A DNA stretch of 64,000 nucleotides. Source: Thalassotalea loyana. GTDB taxonomy: Bacteria > Pseudomonadota > Gammaproteobacteria > Enterobacterales > Alteromonadaceae. The notes under the pieces were generated by a model. It made no database searches. It saw only the letters and a program-made list of their open reading frames with translations, and was not told where the DNA came from. This document shows positions 1 to 10,300 of the stretch, piece by piece (position 1 is the stretch's first letter; every line of letters starts with the position of its first letter). The stretch lies in the NCBI RefSeq assembly GCF_030161435.1, contig NZ_BSSV01000008.1:124001-188000 (forward strand), in the 5' to 3' direction. Position numbers and translations under genes: made by a program.

Positions 1-381
1 CCTGAACTCTTCATTCTTATTTATTTTTTCCACTAGCTCTTTAGACAGCCCTGCATGTGAGTCAAACAGTATGTCTAGCTCATAGTTATCTAAAGTTACT
101 CCCCTAGCAATAACGATTAGAAGCGCTTGAATTTTCGAAGATAATTTAGAATTGCTCTGTTCTTCATTTAAAGCTCTAATAAAAAAGCTTTCAGGAACAT
201 TATCTACAAGCTCATAACCACAGTTAAAATATAAGTCTTTGTATTGTACATAATTTGACATAAGTTCAGTAAAAAGCTTATCTTCGATAATGTCATCATT
301 ATGAACATCAAGTGTATTCTTATTAATCACTTTACCGTTCATCAGGATATTAAATATTTGCTTACTTAAATTGCTGTTCAT
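1..381 (-). CDS. jetB-like: JetB/MukE-like KITE subunit of a Wadjet-type SMC complex (partial, C-terminus cut by window edge)
   Basis: The first 127 residues can be read without a stop up to base 1. The protein resembles MukE/JetB-type KITE (tandem winged-helix) subunits: it is small, helical and charged, with an aromatic, Gly-containing segment near residues 50-65 and a following helix of the type SSKIQALLIV. Its ATG overlaps the stop of the preceding kleisin gene in an ATGA arrangement, so the two are translationally coupled. In Wadjet systems the KITE dimer binds the kleisin that bridges the SMC heads. The assignment rests mostly on position next to SMC, kleisin and Toprim genes; sequence similarity alone is weak. 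Confidence 0.6.
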   Translation of the reverse strand, partial: MNSNLSKQIFNILMNGKVINKNTLDVHNDDIIEDKLFTELMSNYVQYKDLYFNCGYELVDNVPESFFIRALNEEQSNSKLSSKIQALLIVIARGVTLDNYELDILFDSHAGLSKELVEKINKNEEFR

Positions 382-1808
382 GCCTCTTGCCTCTGCTCAA
401 GCGATCTGCGCCAATACCTATATTCATAATTTCCATACTTCACGGCAACGCCATCCCTAGTTTGATTTAATCTTCGTTTTATATCGGGTTTTGCCATAAA
501 GCTTCTATAACCATGAATTCCATCAATAAGTTGATAATCATCTATAGAATTTGAAAGTAAGTGGTGAATTGATTCAAAAATATCATAGTAGGAAACATCC
601 ATCTCTAACGAGTTGACTAGTTGAACTATTCTTATCTGCCTGCGCTTTTTATCTCTTTTTTCAGCCAAATCCTCATTCTTAATGGATGGAGTTATTGATT
701 TATTTACAGTCTCTAATGCTCTGTTTTCTTTAAATACCCTAATTAGCTCTTTCAAGTCTGAAATTGAGTTTTCTTCATCCCAACAAATTTTGGCATTAAA
801 ACTGTTCGAAAAAGATTTTATACCATGAAGTTTATTGTTCTTAATAATTACACTATCTACATTACTTAACGGTATTTTATTGTTAATCATCTTCCCATCA
901 TGAAGCTGATACGATTCACTTTTTAATTTATTAAAAGTTATTTCTATCGCATTAAATATGTCCCTACTTCGTTTATGCCTTTTATAGTAACTTAATAAAG
1001 CTCTTTGAATTTCTTTAATATCTTTGTGGTAACTGGTGATCGCTATATGTCGATATTGTATATATGCCGCTAACTTTGGCTGTTGTTCATTCAATAGGTC
1101 TTCTATTTGCCGAATCAGTCTAACAAAAGTATTGCCTCCCTCCATCGGTTGATTAGGGTTTAAGAATTCAATGCTAGGAATTACTTTCCGTTCATATAAT
1201 TTTGTTAACTCTTCCAGTTTTTGTATCGCAGGATTTGAGTGAGGTTCTGCCTTATCGTTATCTAATTTGTCAATATACTCAGAAAGTCTTGCCGCACTTC
1301 CTCTCAAAGAATCTGTATTTCTCTTAATAAGCACCAAAGTGTCAGTGAGCTTTTGTGTGAGCGTTTCATATGCCTCAGTGAACTCATTACTCTCATTAGT
1401 TATAGAGATTCTTTTGAACGTTTCTAGTAAAGATAAAAACTCGACTCGGATCGTTTCATAGTCAGAATTGGATAGGCTTTTAACTCTTTTATTATCGAGG
1501 TGTCTAAACAAGTCGATAAAGAATGTTTGAAAAGTTATCTTATTAGCATTCGGTTTTTTGTCTACTCCAACAATCAAACCATTATGTCTCAAATTATCAA
1601 TCTCAAATGCTATTGCTAATCTCTTCGCATCTGCGGGATCAACTTTTCCAACTAATTTAATTAGCTTTCTGCACTCATAATTATATAAATCAAGATTAAC
1701 GCCATAGTTGGCCTCACTAAAATCCATTTCGTCAATCAAAGTGAATACAACATCCTTGTATTTAATAAACAACTCTATGCATTTACCAGCATCTATTTTT
1801 GCAGTCAT
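378..1808 (-). CDS. jetA-like: JetA/MukF-like kleisin subunit of a Wadjet-type SMC complex
   Basis: A 476-residue protein with no enzymatic motif. The first 100 or so residues look like a winged-helix N-domain with a small helical block (QTFFIDLFRHLD). A long helical middle follows (about 130-290), then a basic C-terminal region ending in an aromatic and Arg-rich tail. Size and layout match MukF/JetA kleisins, which join the SMC heads and carry the KITE subunits. The start codon overlaps the end of the SMC gene by 4 nt (ATGA), and its own stop overlaps the next start by 4 nt, so the SMC, kleisin and KITE genes form a tight cassette. Family membership is inferred from layout and neighbours. 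Confidence 0.6.
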   Translation of the reverse strand: MTAKIDAGKCIELFIKYKDVVFTLIDEMDFSEANYGVNLDLYNYECRKLIKLVGKVDPADAKRLAIAFEIDNLRHNGLIVGVDKKPNANKITFQTFFIDLFRHLDNKRVKSLSNSDYETIRVEFLSLLETFKRISITNESNEFTEAYETLTQKLTDTLVLIKRNTDSLRGSAARLSEYIDKLDNDKAEPHSNPAIQKLEELTKLYERKVIPSIEFLNPNQPMEGGNTFVRLIRQIEDLLNEQQPKLAAYIQYRHIAITSYHKDIKEIQRALLSYYKRHKRSRDIFNAIEITFNKLKSESYQLHDGKMINNKIPLSNVDSVIIKNNKLHGIKSFSNSFNAKICWDEENSISDLKELIRVFKENRALETVNKSITPSIKNEDLAEKRDKKRRQIRIVQLVNSLEMDVSYYDIFESIHHLLSNSIDDYQLIDGIHGYRSFMAKPDIKRRLNQTRDGVAVKYGNYEYRYWRRSLEQRQEA

Positions 1809-4747
1809 AAAGTTGCCTCATCAACCACCAAGTGTTCTGATAAGGAATTTTTCAGTTTGCCAAAAAACTCATCCCTGTCGTAGCACACTGTTATTGCTTC
1901 TTCTTCTAAAGCATCTTCACATACAAACTCACCCAATGTGACGAAGTTATTCAAAGAGTCTAACGCAGAAGGGTTTAAATCAGGTGTGGCAGCAAAAACT
2001 TTAAACCCAAATTGATCTGCGACTTTTTTAACTTCAGGTATGTTATTCTCATCTAAGTTACCAATCTCGTCTAACACCAACGGTAAATTAAGCTTTACAG
2101 AGTCACTAACTAAATCATTCATTAATACAGCTAACAAAATACAATTTGTTGCTGCGGTTGTTCCACCAGACTGTGGCTTTGAGGTTACTTGCGAGCTACC
2201 GACCTTCCTATACTGATACTTAACACCACTAATGAGACTCCTCATGTTGATCGAAGTAATGCCACTTTTGGAAGTGAAATAGCTTTGGCAAAAGTAATTT
2301 AAGCGCTCATAAAATTCATCGTCTAAAAGTTCATTACCATGCACATGATTCCTATCTAAATGGTTAATTAATTCATCAAACTGAGCATTTTTTTCAACTA
2401 TCATTTCAATAGACTCTAAGTTTGAAATTGCTCTACCATTAAATATCGAGTTTATTTCTCGAACTTTAGTATCGATTAATCTTGAGCCATCACGGATTTC
2501 CTCTATCTCCGCATTCACATTGCTGTTGTGGGTATGGATCTCTTTAGATAGTTGATCTTGTTTTTGGTACACCGTATTGAATAGGGTATCGAATTCTATT
2601 AGTGCTTTATCAATTTCGTGACCTTCATACTGTACTTTATGTCTTAGGTCATCTAACTCTGGAATAAGTCTAAGCGAAAGTAGTTGTTTTAAAGGAGAAA
2701 TTGAATCCTGATAATATGTTTTTATAGATGATATAAAATCAATTGTCTCATCTATAAACATATCTGATAGTTCAAATTCACTTGATTCTGAAAACTTATC
2801 TTTCAAAAGCTCAAATCGTTGAGCATGCTCAGTTGAAGCGGTACTCAAACGTTTTTCATAATTCTCTAACTCAACTCTCTTAGGTTTCAATAAATCAATT
2901 TTTTCTTTTATTCCATCAAATTCTGATTTATTAACCCCATAAATTTCTTCAAATTCCTCTAATTTTTTTGAGTTACATTGTATTTTTTCATCAATAGCCT
3001 TTAGTTCTTCTTGTACTCTCTTAAATTCATTCGGTAAAAACTCAGATTGTTTAATTAGATATAATTCATGCTTCGCTTCATTTAATTTTTCAACAACGTC
3101 AGCTCTAGTGCCTTTTGGCGTTCCTTTGGTAATACTGTTGATGTTAACAATAGTATCTTCAATATTATCTAGCTCTTTTTCTTTTGAAGACTTTTGTAAT
3201 TTCAAAGATTCGATTAGCTCAGTTAAGTTAAAGTTTTTGTAAGTTAAGCCAAAGACTTCAGAGTTTAAGAAATCGACCTTATTTTTTCGAACAGAAAATA
3301 GTTGAGCGAAGTTTTCTATAGTTCTTTTTTGTTCTTCCGTTATTTCTACCGACAGTTTGGCAAACTCGCTATTCAAACTACTTATAACGCTAGCTGCATG
3401 CTCAGATAAACTACTAACAAGTAGCTTACTAGAGTTGTTAATAGACTCACTAATGGTGTCCAATTCTTTTGAAAGTGTATTTTTATCAAAAATAGCTTTT
3501 TGCAAAGATGCTGTGGCACTAGCTGAGTCATCAAAAGCGGTTATAATCTTTGAAAACTTTTCTACGTCTTTTTCGCAATCTTTTATTGCAAGCTCTTCAT
3601 CCCAATCACTTCCCCAAGAGCCTAAAATATCGTTTAAAAGTTCCACGTTTTTTTTCAAAGGCAATAAGTCTTTCTTTTTCTGCTTATAACTACCATTTAA
3701 TTCAGCCAACTCATTTCTCGTTGATCTTATTTGCTGCTTACCAGATAAAACTATAGGTTCTAATTCTTTGTATTTCTCAAGTAACGAGTTTAACTCTGGT
3801 TCTAAATCATTAAGAGATTTTTTAATCTGCGAGTTAATACTGAAATAACGTTTTGCCCCTTGAGCAAGTTTTGATTTGTACTCCTTGACTGCACCATCCG
3901 TTTGATTCCAAAGGTGGCGGTTACTTTGTATCTTGTTAAGAAGTTCCTGCCTAATTTTTAATTCATTGAAGTCATGAATTGATTTTTGTAAGTTAACTTT
4001 TACTTGGCTTTGCTCTCTGTCTTTTCCCATTTCAATAACTGAAGCAAGCACCTTTGGTAAAGTGTCCTTATTACTTGCTGTTAAATCAAAAGCCAAGTGA
4101 ATTAATGACTTTAAACACTCTATTGACTGTTTTGTGCCACCATCAATTAGAGGAACCAAACAGTACCTGCGACTAGTTAGTTTATTTACACCGCCAAAAA
4201 GATGTTCGCAAAGAGTGTTAGTATCAGATACCAGAATCCCATGCTTCTTTTTAAGTTCAGCTATAAGTTCCGCTTTATGAATATTTTTTGCACATCCCAT
4301 TCCTACATTTGACTCATTATCAAAATCCCAAAACAAGTTTTTAATTTCAGAAAAGGAAGCTGGTACTAGAATTCGGCCATAACCAAACTCTTCTGATGAC
4401 CGATATAAAACAAGGCAAAAATGACCTTCAGGATTTTCAGCTTCAGCAATAATAAAAGAGCGATTTGAAGGAAAATAGTGCTCAAAACTTTGTTGTTTAG
4501 AATAATAAGTTCCGTCCCTACCTTGAAATCCGAATTTACTTTTACAATTTGAAAAGTTAAATTCGGGAAATAAAAGCAGCTTCACAACATTTAGAGCAGC
4601 CGTCTTCCCCTGGTTATTGCCACCAGATAAAACTAAATGTTGATCTATTTTTAAATGAGTAAACGCATGAGAAGAGCTATTAACTAAGCATAAAGATTTA
4701 AACCCAAACTGCTCTTCAATTAATGATGTTATATTTCCAAAATCCAT
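1805..4747 (-). CDS. jetC-like: JetC/MukB-like SMC-family ATPase of a Wadjet-type system
   Basis: A 980-residue SMC-like ATPase. Walker A lies near residues 38-46 (SGGNNQGKTA). Long Lys/Glu-rich coiled coils fill about 260-800 around a short central region. The ABC signature is near 860 (QSGGTTAATN) and Walker B near 887-893 (LVLDEIGNLD), followed by a D-loop/H-loop-like stretch (FAATPDLNPS). This split-head layout is typical of SMC, MukB and JetC proteins, but 980 residues is short for JetC. Known for the family: Wadjet SMC complexes extrude DNA loops and mark small circular plasmids for cutting. The start overlaps the upstream Toprim gene stop by one base (TAATG), indicating coupled translation. 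Confidence 0.82.
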   Translation of the reverse strand: MDFGNITSLIEEQFGFKSLCLVNSSSHAFTHLKIDQHLVLSGGNNQGKTAALNVVKLLLFPEFNFSNCKSKFGFQGRDGTYYSKQQSFEHYFPSNRSFIIAEAENPEGHFCLVLYRSSEEFGYGRILVPASFSEIKNLFWDFDNESNVGMGCAKNIHKAELIAELKKKHGILVSDTNTLCEHLFGGVNKLTSRRYCLVPLIDGGTKQSIECLKSLIHLAFDLTASNKDTLPKVLASVIEMGKDREQSQVKVNLQKSIHDFNELKIRQELLNKIQSNRHLWNQTDGAVKEYKSKLAQGAKRYFSINSQIKKSLNDLEPELNSLLEKYKELEPIVLSGKQQIRSTRNELAELNGSYKQKKKDLLPLKKNVELLNDILGSWGSDWDEELAIKDCEKDVEKFSKIITAFDDSASATASLQKAIFDKNTLSKELDTISESINNSSKLLVSSLSEHAASVISSLNSEFAKLSVEITEEQKRTIENFAQLFSVRKNKVDFLNSEVFGLTYKNFNLTELIESLKLQKSSKEKELDNIEDTIVNINSITKGTPKGTRADVVEKLNEAKHELYLIKQSEFLPNEFKRVQEELKAIDEKIQCNSKKLEEFEEIYGVNKSEFDGIKEKIDLLKPKRVELENYEKRLSTASTEHAQRFELLKDKFSESSEFELSDMFIDETIDFISSIKTYYQDSISPLKQLLSLRLIPELDDLRHKVQYEGHEIDKALIEFDTLFNTVYQKQDQLSKEIHTHNSNVNAEIEEIRDGSRLIDTKVREINSIFNGRAISNLESIEMIVEKNAQFDELINHLDRNHVHGNELLDDEFYERLNYFCQSYFTSKSGITSINMRSLISGVKYQYRKVGSSQVTSKPQSGGTTAATNCILLAVLMNDLVSDSVKLNLPLVLDEIGNLDENNIPEVKKVADQFGFKVFAATPDLNPSALDSLNNFVTLGEFVCEDALEEEAITVCYDRDEFFGKLKNSLSEHLVVDEATL

Positions 4748-5544
4748 TAAAGATATACCTCTTGTTCCATCGTTTTCCGTGTATTAATCATTAAATTTAT
4801 AACATTACTCAAAATAGGACTCTCCTTTCTAATTTTCTCTAAGGACTTTATTTGAGAACTTTTTAAGTCACTGCCAAAATCTAATAAATCTTGTTCTGCA
4901 CTTTCAGCAACTATGAATGAAAATTTAGTTTTTTCATGATCTTTCATCATGTTGAAAATCGATTGTGCTGTTCTTAAAACTCCCAATTCGAAATCAAAAA
5001 AACAGTATAAATGGTCGTAGTTATTATAAAATTTTGCCAAGTATGTATTAGCAGCCCTATTACCAGCTCCCCACATCACATCCATATGAGTTATATCTAT
5101 CTTTGCATGCGATTTCAGAAATTTAAGAGTGGAATGAATATCAATGAAGTTCTCTTCATTTTCAATAATTAGTAATGAATTTGATTGTTTGAAAGTTGTA
5201 AGAATCTCTCCTTCACTATCTACAATAACAGATGTTGGAGGGGCTGCACCTAGCCGTACATGAAATGTAGTTCCATTGACCTTTACTGAATGACTTCTTC
5301 CTGTTTTTGAGGCTTCACTCCTAGTGTTGAAAGGTAATACTGCTGAATATCTGTCGCATAAAGAGGAGAAAGCTGCTTTATCCTTTATCTGAAGTAATAC
5401 AGTGCTTTTGTCATTTTTATTAATCTCAAATAGATTAAATAAATCACTATCAGTAAGACCAATTAATCGAGCTTTCTTTTTAAAACTTGAGAAGTTAATG
5501 GGCTGACCATTTTTTATCTTTTCAAAATATCTATCAATTTTCAT
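4747..5544 (-). CDS. jetD-like: JetD-like Toprim nuclease subunit of a Wadjet-type system (short form)
   Basis: A 265-residue protein whose C-terminal half matches the Toprim layout of JetD/DUF2220: a Glu in a hydrophobic strand near residue 125 (LLIIENEENF), a Gly-containing turn (MWGAGNRAA, about 155-163), then an acidic pair after a strand near 183 (CFFDFELGVLR). JetD normally has an E...DxD metal site; here the second acidic element reads D-x-E. JetD is the nuclease that cuts plasmid DNA after loop extrusion. The protein is shorter than the roughly 380-400 residues I know for JetD, so the N-terminal part is reduced. It is the first gene of the cassette. An AAGG ribosome site precedes ATG at 5544. 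Confidence 0.6.
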   Translation of the reverse strand: MKIDRYFEKIKNGQPINFSSFKKKARLIGLTDSDLFNLFEINKNDKSTVLLQIKDKAAFSSLCDRYSAVLPFNTRSEASKTGRSHSVKVNGTTFHVRLGAAPPTSVIVDSEGEILTTFKQSNSLLIIENEENFIDIHSTLKFLKSHAKIDITHMDVMWGAGNRAANTYLAKFYNNYDHLYCFFDFELGVLRTAQSIFNMMKDHEKTKFSFIVAESAEQDLLDFGSDLKSSQIKSLEKIRKESPILSNVINLMINTRKTMEQEVYL

Positions 5545-5626
5545 ACTTCAACTACCTTGTTGAAAAGTGCAGATGTTAGCTCAACGTTTCAAAATCAAAA
5601 CTACAAACATCCTTGTTAGTAAAATT

Positions 5627-7315
5627 TTATTTAGTTAACTGAAAGTGGGTTAAGACAAAATCCTTCAGCATTAGCTCTCTTTGTTTTATATAGTTTTTTA
5701 TACTTTCTACATTTCCCCAATCACAAGGAACATTATCTATTTCATTTTGAGACATGAGTGGGGCTAAGTTAAAGGCTTCGAGTTTATCAGCCGTGTTTTT
5801 GTTTCCTTTACTTGAATTTGAAGCAACATAATCGATTACCAAATTTCCAATACTGTGCTTATATGACTCATGAAACTCATCGTCATACTCAACATTTTTT
5901 GCGCGTTGTGCGGATATGTGTTCAATACTTAGTTTTTCTCTTTCCTGAGTAGAAAAATACTCTTTCAAGGTAAGCAAAGGGAAACCTTTTTCGTAACGTA
6001 ATTTGTTCTCATATGAAAATAAGATATAACGAACAGAGTTCTTACTTAACCATTCATAATGGTTTTCATAATCAACTGCTTCTAATGCTCTACTATTTAT
6101 ATTCCACCAATTACTTTGAGTAAAATCTTGTACAAGCCCTATTACATCTTCATTTCTTCTTAGTCGTGTATATAGGTAACTTTCACCGTTGCTACGAAGA
6201 CCTACCAAAGATGCCCTAAACGTAAACTGGTTTATCGCTTGCAATAACCTATCTAAATCATCTTTTTTGTCTTGGTACACTTTCATTAGAACAGGGTAGA
6301 AAGGTGCAACTCGCCCTATCATAAATAGATGTGCAAGATTTCGATTTATGTGTTTATCATCTTGAATACAAGAGTAAATTTTAAAGCTACTTTTGAGGCG
6401 TGATGCATAAGACCTAATTTCTTTTAATGCATCATCTTTGGCTGCTGGATTATTAACAAGCTTTGTTATTTTTAACTTTATATATTCTTTAGGTTTTTCC
6501 TGAAAATCGGCGGGACAGCTTTCAAAAGCAATATTATGATAACGAAGAACGTCACGGTCATTAATCTCGTACTTCTCCACTAAGCGATAAATTTCGGCAA
6601 ATTCCAATTGAATATTTTTGATAATTTGATCAGGGTGTTGAGCGACTAACCCTGCGTTATACATCAAAAAACTTTTAATTGATTCAAGGTCAGTTAGCTT
6701 TCTACCTCGATCATTTAGAAGCTCAAATATTTGAGTTGCCGTATTGATTTGATCAACAACATAAAGCAAAACATCTGCATTAGTCGTTGTTTTATATATT
6801 TTTTCCAAAGTAGCAATATCAAGTTTATCCAACTCAGCATTAAAATACTCTTTTGCTTCTAATAAAAGCCTTTGAGAGTTTGTCTTAATATCGATTAAAG
6901 ATATGTCTTCATCATCTAGAATTACATTGTGTAAAAAGACGTTATCTTCATTCTCTGTTTCTAACCTATAAAATTCATCATCTCTAATATATTTTCTGAT
7001 AGTCCTATTTGAAACCAGACCCGAAGAGCTAGCTATTAACTTTTTAACCAGTGAATTGATAAAAACAATGAATGTCGTAAGACGTTGCTGCCCATCAACG
7101 ATATCTACAATGGAAAACTCGCCTCTGCCTCCATTAAGGTGAAATAAAAATGATCCTAGGAAATAACTTCGTTCTTCATGCTGGTTAACAATATCAGATA
7201 GAAAGTCTTTTAAATTTTCTTCTACTTCCCATGAGTAAGCTCTTTGATAAACGGGTATATTAAATATTCTGGTGTCACCAAAAATATCTTTTATCGTTGA
7301 TTTCCCTGTTTGCAT
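5627..7315 (-). CDS. DUF262-DUF1524 protein (GmrSD-like type IV restriction nuclease candidate)
   Basis: A 562-residue protein with the N-terminal DUF262 (ParB/Srx-like) fold: IPVYQRAYSW near residues 19-28 and the signature VDGQQR near 74. The C-terminus has a DUF1524/HNH-type block (IEHISAQ near 460, then SIGNLV). GmrSD and BrxU fuse or pair these domains and cut modified phage DNA using NTP; that role is inferred here. I chose ATG 7315, not an in-frame start 51 nt upstream, because GGAAG sits 7 nt before it and because the family usually begins just before the DUF262 strand. It lies between type III res and the Jet cassette, with 70-80 bp gaps on each side. Confidence 0.8.
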   Translation of the reverse strand: MQTGKSTIKDIFGDTRIFNIPVYQRAYSWEVEENLKDFLSDIVNQHEERSYFLGSFLFHLNGGRGEFSIVDIVDGQQRLTTFIVFINSLVKKLIASSSGLVSNRTIRKYIRDDEFYRLETENEDNVFLHNVILDDEDISLIDIKTNSQRLLLEAKEYFNAELDKLDIATLEKIYKTTTNADVLLYVVDQINTATQIFELLNDRGRKLTDLESIKSFLMYNAGLVAQHPDQIIKNIQLEFAEIYRLVEKYEINDRDVLRYHNIAFESCPADFQEKPKEYIKLKITKLVNNPAAKDDALKEIRSYASRLKSSFKIYSCIQDDKHINRNLAHLFMIGRVAPFYPVLMKVYQDKKDDLDRLLQAINQFTFRASLVGLRSNGESYLYTRLRRNEDVIGLVQDFTQSNWWNINSRALEAVDYENHYEWLSKNSVRYILFSYENKLRYEKGFPLLTLKEYFSTQEREKLSIEHISAQRAKNVEYDDEFHESYKHSIGNLVIDYVASNSSKGNKNTADKLEAFNLAPLMSQNEIDNVPCDWGNVESIKNYIKQRELMLKDFVLTHFQLTK

Positions 7316-7351
7316 TAATTTCTTCCAATCTATTTGAAATGTAAAATAATG

Positions 7352-7378
7352 TACGACTGTAAGCAAATTACAGTCGTA
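7352..7378 (-). terminator. Perfect 11-bp hairpin between res and the DUF262 gene
   Basis: Arms TACGACTGTAA and TTACAGTCGTA enclose a 5-nt loop, 10 nt beyond the stop of res. On the coding strand the stem is followed by CATTATTTTAC, a poor U-tract, so it may be a partial terminator or an RNA-processing or stability hairpin and not a full stop. It would let expression of the downstream DUF262 and Jet genes be set below that of mod/res. Confidence 0.5.
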
Positions 7379-7388
7379 TTGAATACTT

Positions 7389-10300
7389 TTACGCTATCTG
7401 ACTATCAAACGAATCGTATGAATCAGCTTTAATAAACTGAGTGTCGTTACCAAGTGCAGCAAAATGAGCTTTACCACACTCGATTTTAGCTTTTTCAGTT
7501 GGTCTTAAAGCATCACTAAACATTGAGCCTTTAGTTTCAACAACAAAATACAGCTTTTCAGCACCATCTTTATCAACCAGCACTGCCCAATCTGGATTAT
7601 ATGAGCCTAATGGCGTGTCTATCTTGAACCAGCTTGGTAACTTTGCGTAAACCTTAACTTGAGTATTATTTTCAAGCTCCTGAGCAAATGTTTCTTCAAC
7701 ATCAGAATCATAAATAACATGGTCATATATTGATTTTTCTGCTGGTAACATGTTCTTGCTCAAATACCCCATCAACTCCTGATCTTCGAACAGCTCTTGA
7801 GCGTAAAATTCATCATCACCAATTTTTTCATATTTAATGCCATCAACAATAAATAATCTCATTTGATTTTTGATGATCGTTACCGCCTGTTCAATAAACT
7901 TTTGAGGGTTCATTTTGAACGCTTCTAAACGTCCACACCTACGCAAAATACTAACTATAGATTTACGAGTCAGGTTTGTTTGTTCTTGCAGGTAAGTAAC
8001 AATATCTGGCAATTGATAATCTCTTGCTGTGTATGAGTGGTTACTCGTTGCTTCATCCACAACGTTAACACCACTTTGCTCAATCGCTGTTGTAGCTTTG
8101 GTATATTTAAATTTAGCCGTACCAACAACCAAGTTACTGCTTATTTCTTTCGCACAAGCTTCTACAAGCTTTTCAGGGTCAAAGTTAACTCGATACCATG
8201 TTTTGTACTTAATTCTGTCCCATAGCGGCTTAAAATCTATATCAAAGGCTTGTTTCTTAAACTCAACACGCTTTTTCTCTTCGTGTTTTTTGACATTTAA
8301 GCCACCAGCCACTTTTTTCAATACAGCTTTGATCTGTGCGGCTTGATCATCAAAACCTTCAGGTAAGTTTACAGAGTTTTCTTTTAAAGCCGTTTTTAGC
8401 TCATCTGTAACTTTGCCTTGCTTATCTAAATAGCCATTGTCATTTAGGTGAGTCCAAAGCTGTTCTGATTTTTCAGCTCCAAGGTAAGACGATTGTTCAC
8501 CACAAGAAGATAAAACAGGTATGTTGGCAAATTGATGTTTTTCCACCAAGCCAAATTTAATGCCTTCTTCTTTTTCAATTTCATGCTGTAATTCACTAAC
8601 AAATTTTTCATAAGATTCATTAGCCATTACGGTCAATGTATTCACGTCAAACCCATGAACACGTTCACCATCTTGATTAACACAGATCCTTAAACCACGC
8701 CCAATTTCCTGACGTTTCTTCATTACAGAATCTGTTTCATTCAAGGTACAAATTTGAAATACGTTAGGGTTATCCCAACCTTCTTTAAGAGCAGAATGCG
8801 AGAAGATAAAACGCAACTTCACTTTAATATCAAGCAAACGCTCTTTATCTTTCATGATCAGGTTATACGCACTTTCGTCTGACGCAGACTTCGCAGCTTC
8901 GCCTTTTTTAGACATGGTGGATTCTTTAAAAATCGCATTACCTTTTGCATCTTTTTTCTTATCGATGGCAAAGTAACCATTGTGAACTTGGCTAACCAAC
9001 TGCTTCAAAGCAAAACCGTCTAATTTCCCCTCCGAATAAATTTCAGGGTATAAACGTTTGTATTTAGGTTTCTTCAGGACGGCATAAAGTTCTTCTTCAA
9101 AGATTTTGCCAAACTTGCCTAGCGTTGGATTACCATCTTCGTCATAAGCTCTATAGTTACCAACCTTATCTAAAAAGAACAGGCTTAGTACCTTAATACC
9201 TTTCGGAATTAGCTTTAATTCTTTTTCTAAATGCTCTTCAATGGTTTTACGAATTTGCAAACGCTTAAACTCAGTCTCATCAACAGAGCCTATTGCTTGG
9301 CCTAGTAATATTTCACCATCTCTACTGGTAAAATCGATATATTCGCTACCTTCCTCGGTATAAATGTCATTGATGATATAACCGTCATAAATGTCTCTAC
9401 CACCAGACTCTTGTAGAAGATCCTTACCGCAAGTCAGCTTTTTCTTAATGCGCTTAACCTTGCCTCCATCCATTTTATCAAATTCAATTTCCGCCCAACG
9501 AGGTGAAGCATTTACTTTAAGTAATTTAATGTACGCTTTGTTATGGCTGTCCTGAACGTCAATTGATGCCACCTCAATTTGTTTAACCAATTTACGGTCG
9601 TAGGCATCAATTGAATCTAACTTGTAAAGCATGTTGTATTTATCAACATGTGTTGCTGAATAACGTAAGGTGCAAAGTGGATTTAATGTTTCAATTGCTT
9701 CTTTTGACTTAGCCGTTGTATCTACACTTTGCGGCTCGTCAATAATAACAATTGGATTTGTTGATTGAATAAATTCAATCGGCTTCATTCCACTTAATCT
9801 ATCATCAGCACGGTGAATTAAGTTGGCTTTCGTTTCTTTACTTGGATCGGTGAAGCTCTTACGGAAAGCATCAATATTAATAACCATGATCTGAATATAA
9901 TCACTGGTCGCAAAGTTACGAACTTGTTCTCGCTTTGACGAATCATAAACAAAGTAATCATATTGCACATTGTCATACTGTGTTCTGAAGTGTTCTTCTG
10001 TCATTTGCAATGACTTATAAACACCTTCTTTAATGGCAACTGAAGGCACAACAATAATGAATTTTGTAAAACCGTACTTTTTATTTAGCTCAAAAGCTGA
10101 ACGTAGATAAACGTAGGTTTTACCTGTCCCCGTTTCCATTTCAATCGTAAAATCTTTTGAAGAGCCTGCAACAGAAGTTTGTTTTAAACCATTGGCTAAT
10201 TGCACTGATTGTGCATTTTTTTCTAACTCATCATCGAGTAATACAAGTCTGTTACCTATACCGATATCTGACGTTACGTTAGGTGCAAATAAATCGCCCT

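Noticed and set aside
8029-8346. A plus-strand 105-codon reading frame inside res
   Set aside because: It is antisense to a well-supported gene with clear motifs, has no ribosome site and no recognisable domain.
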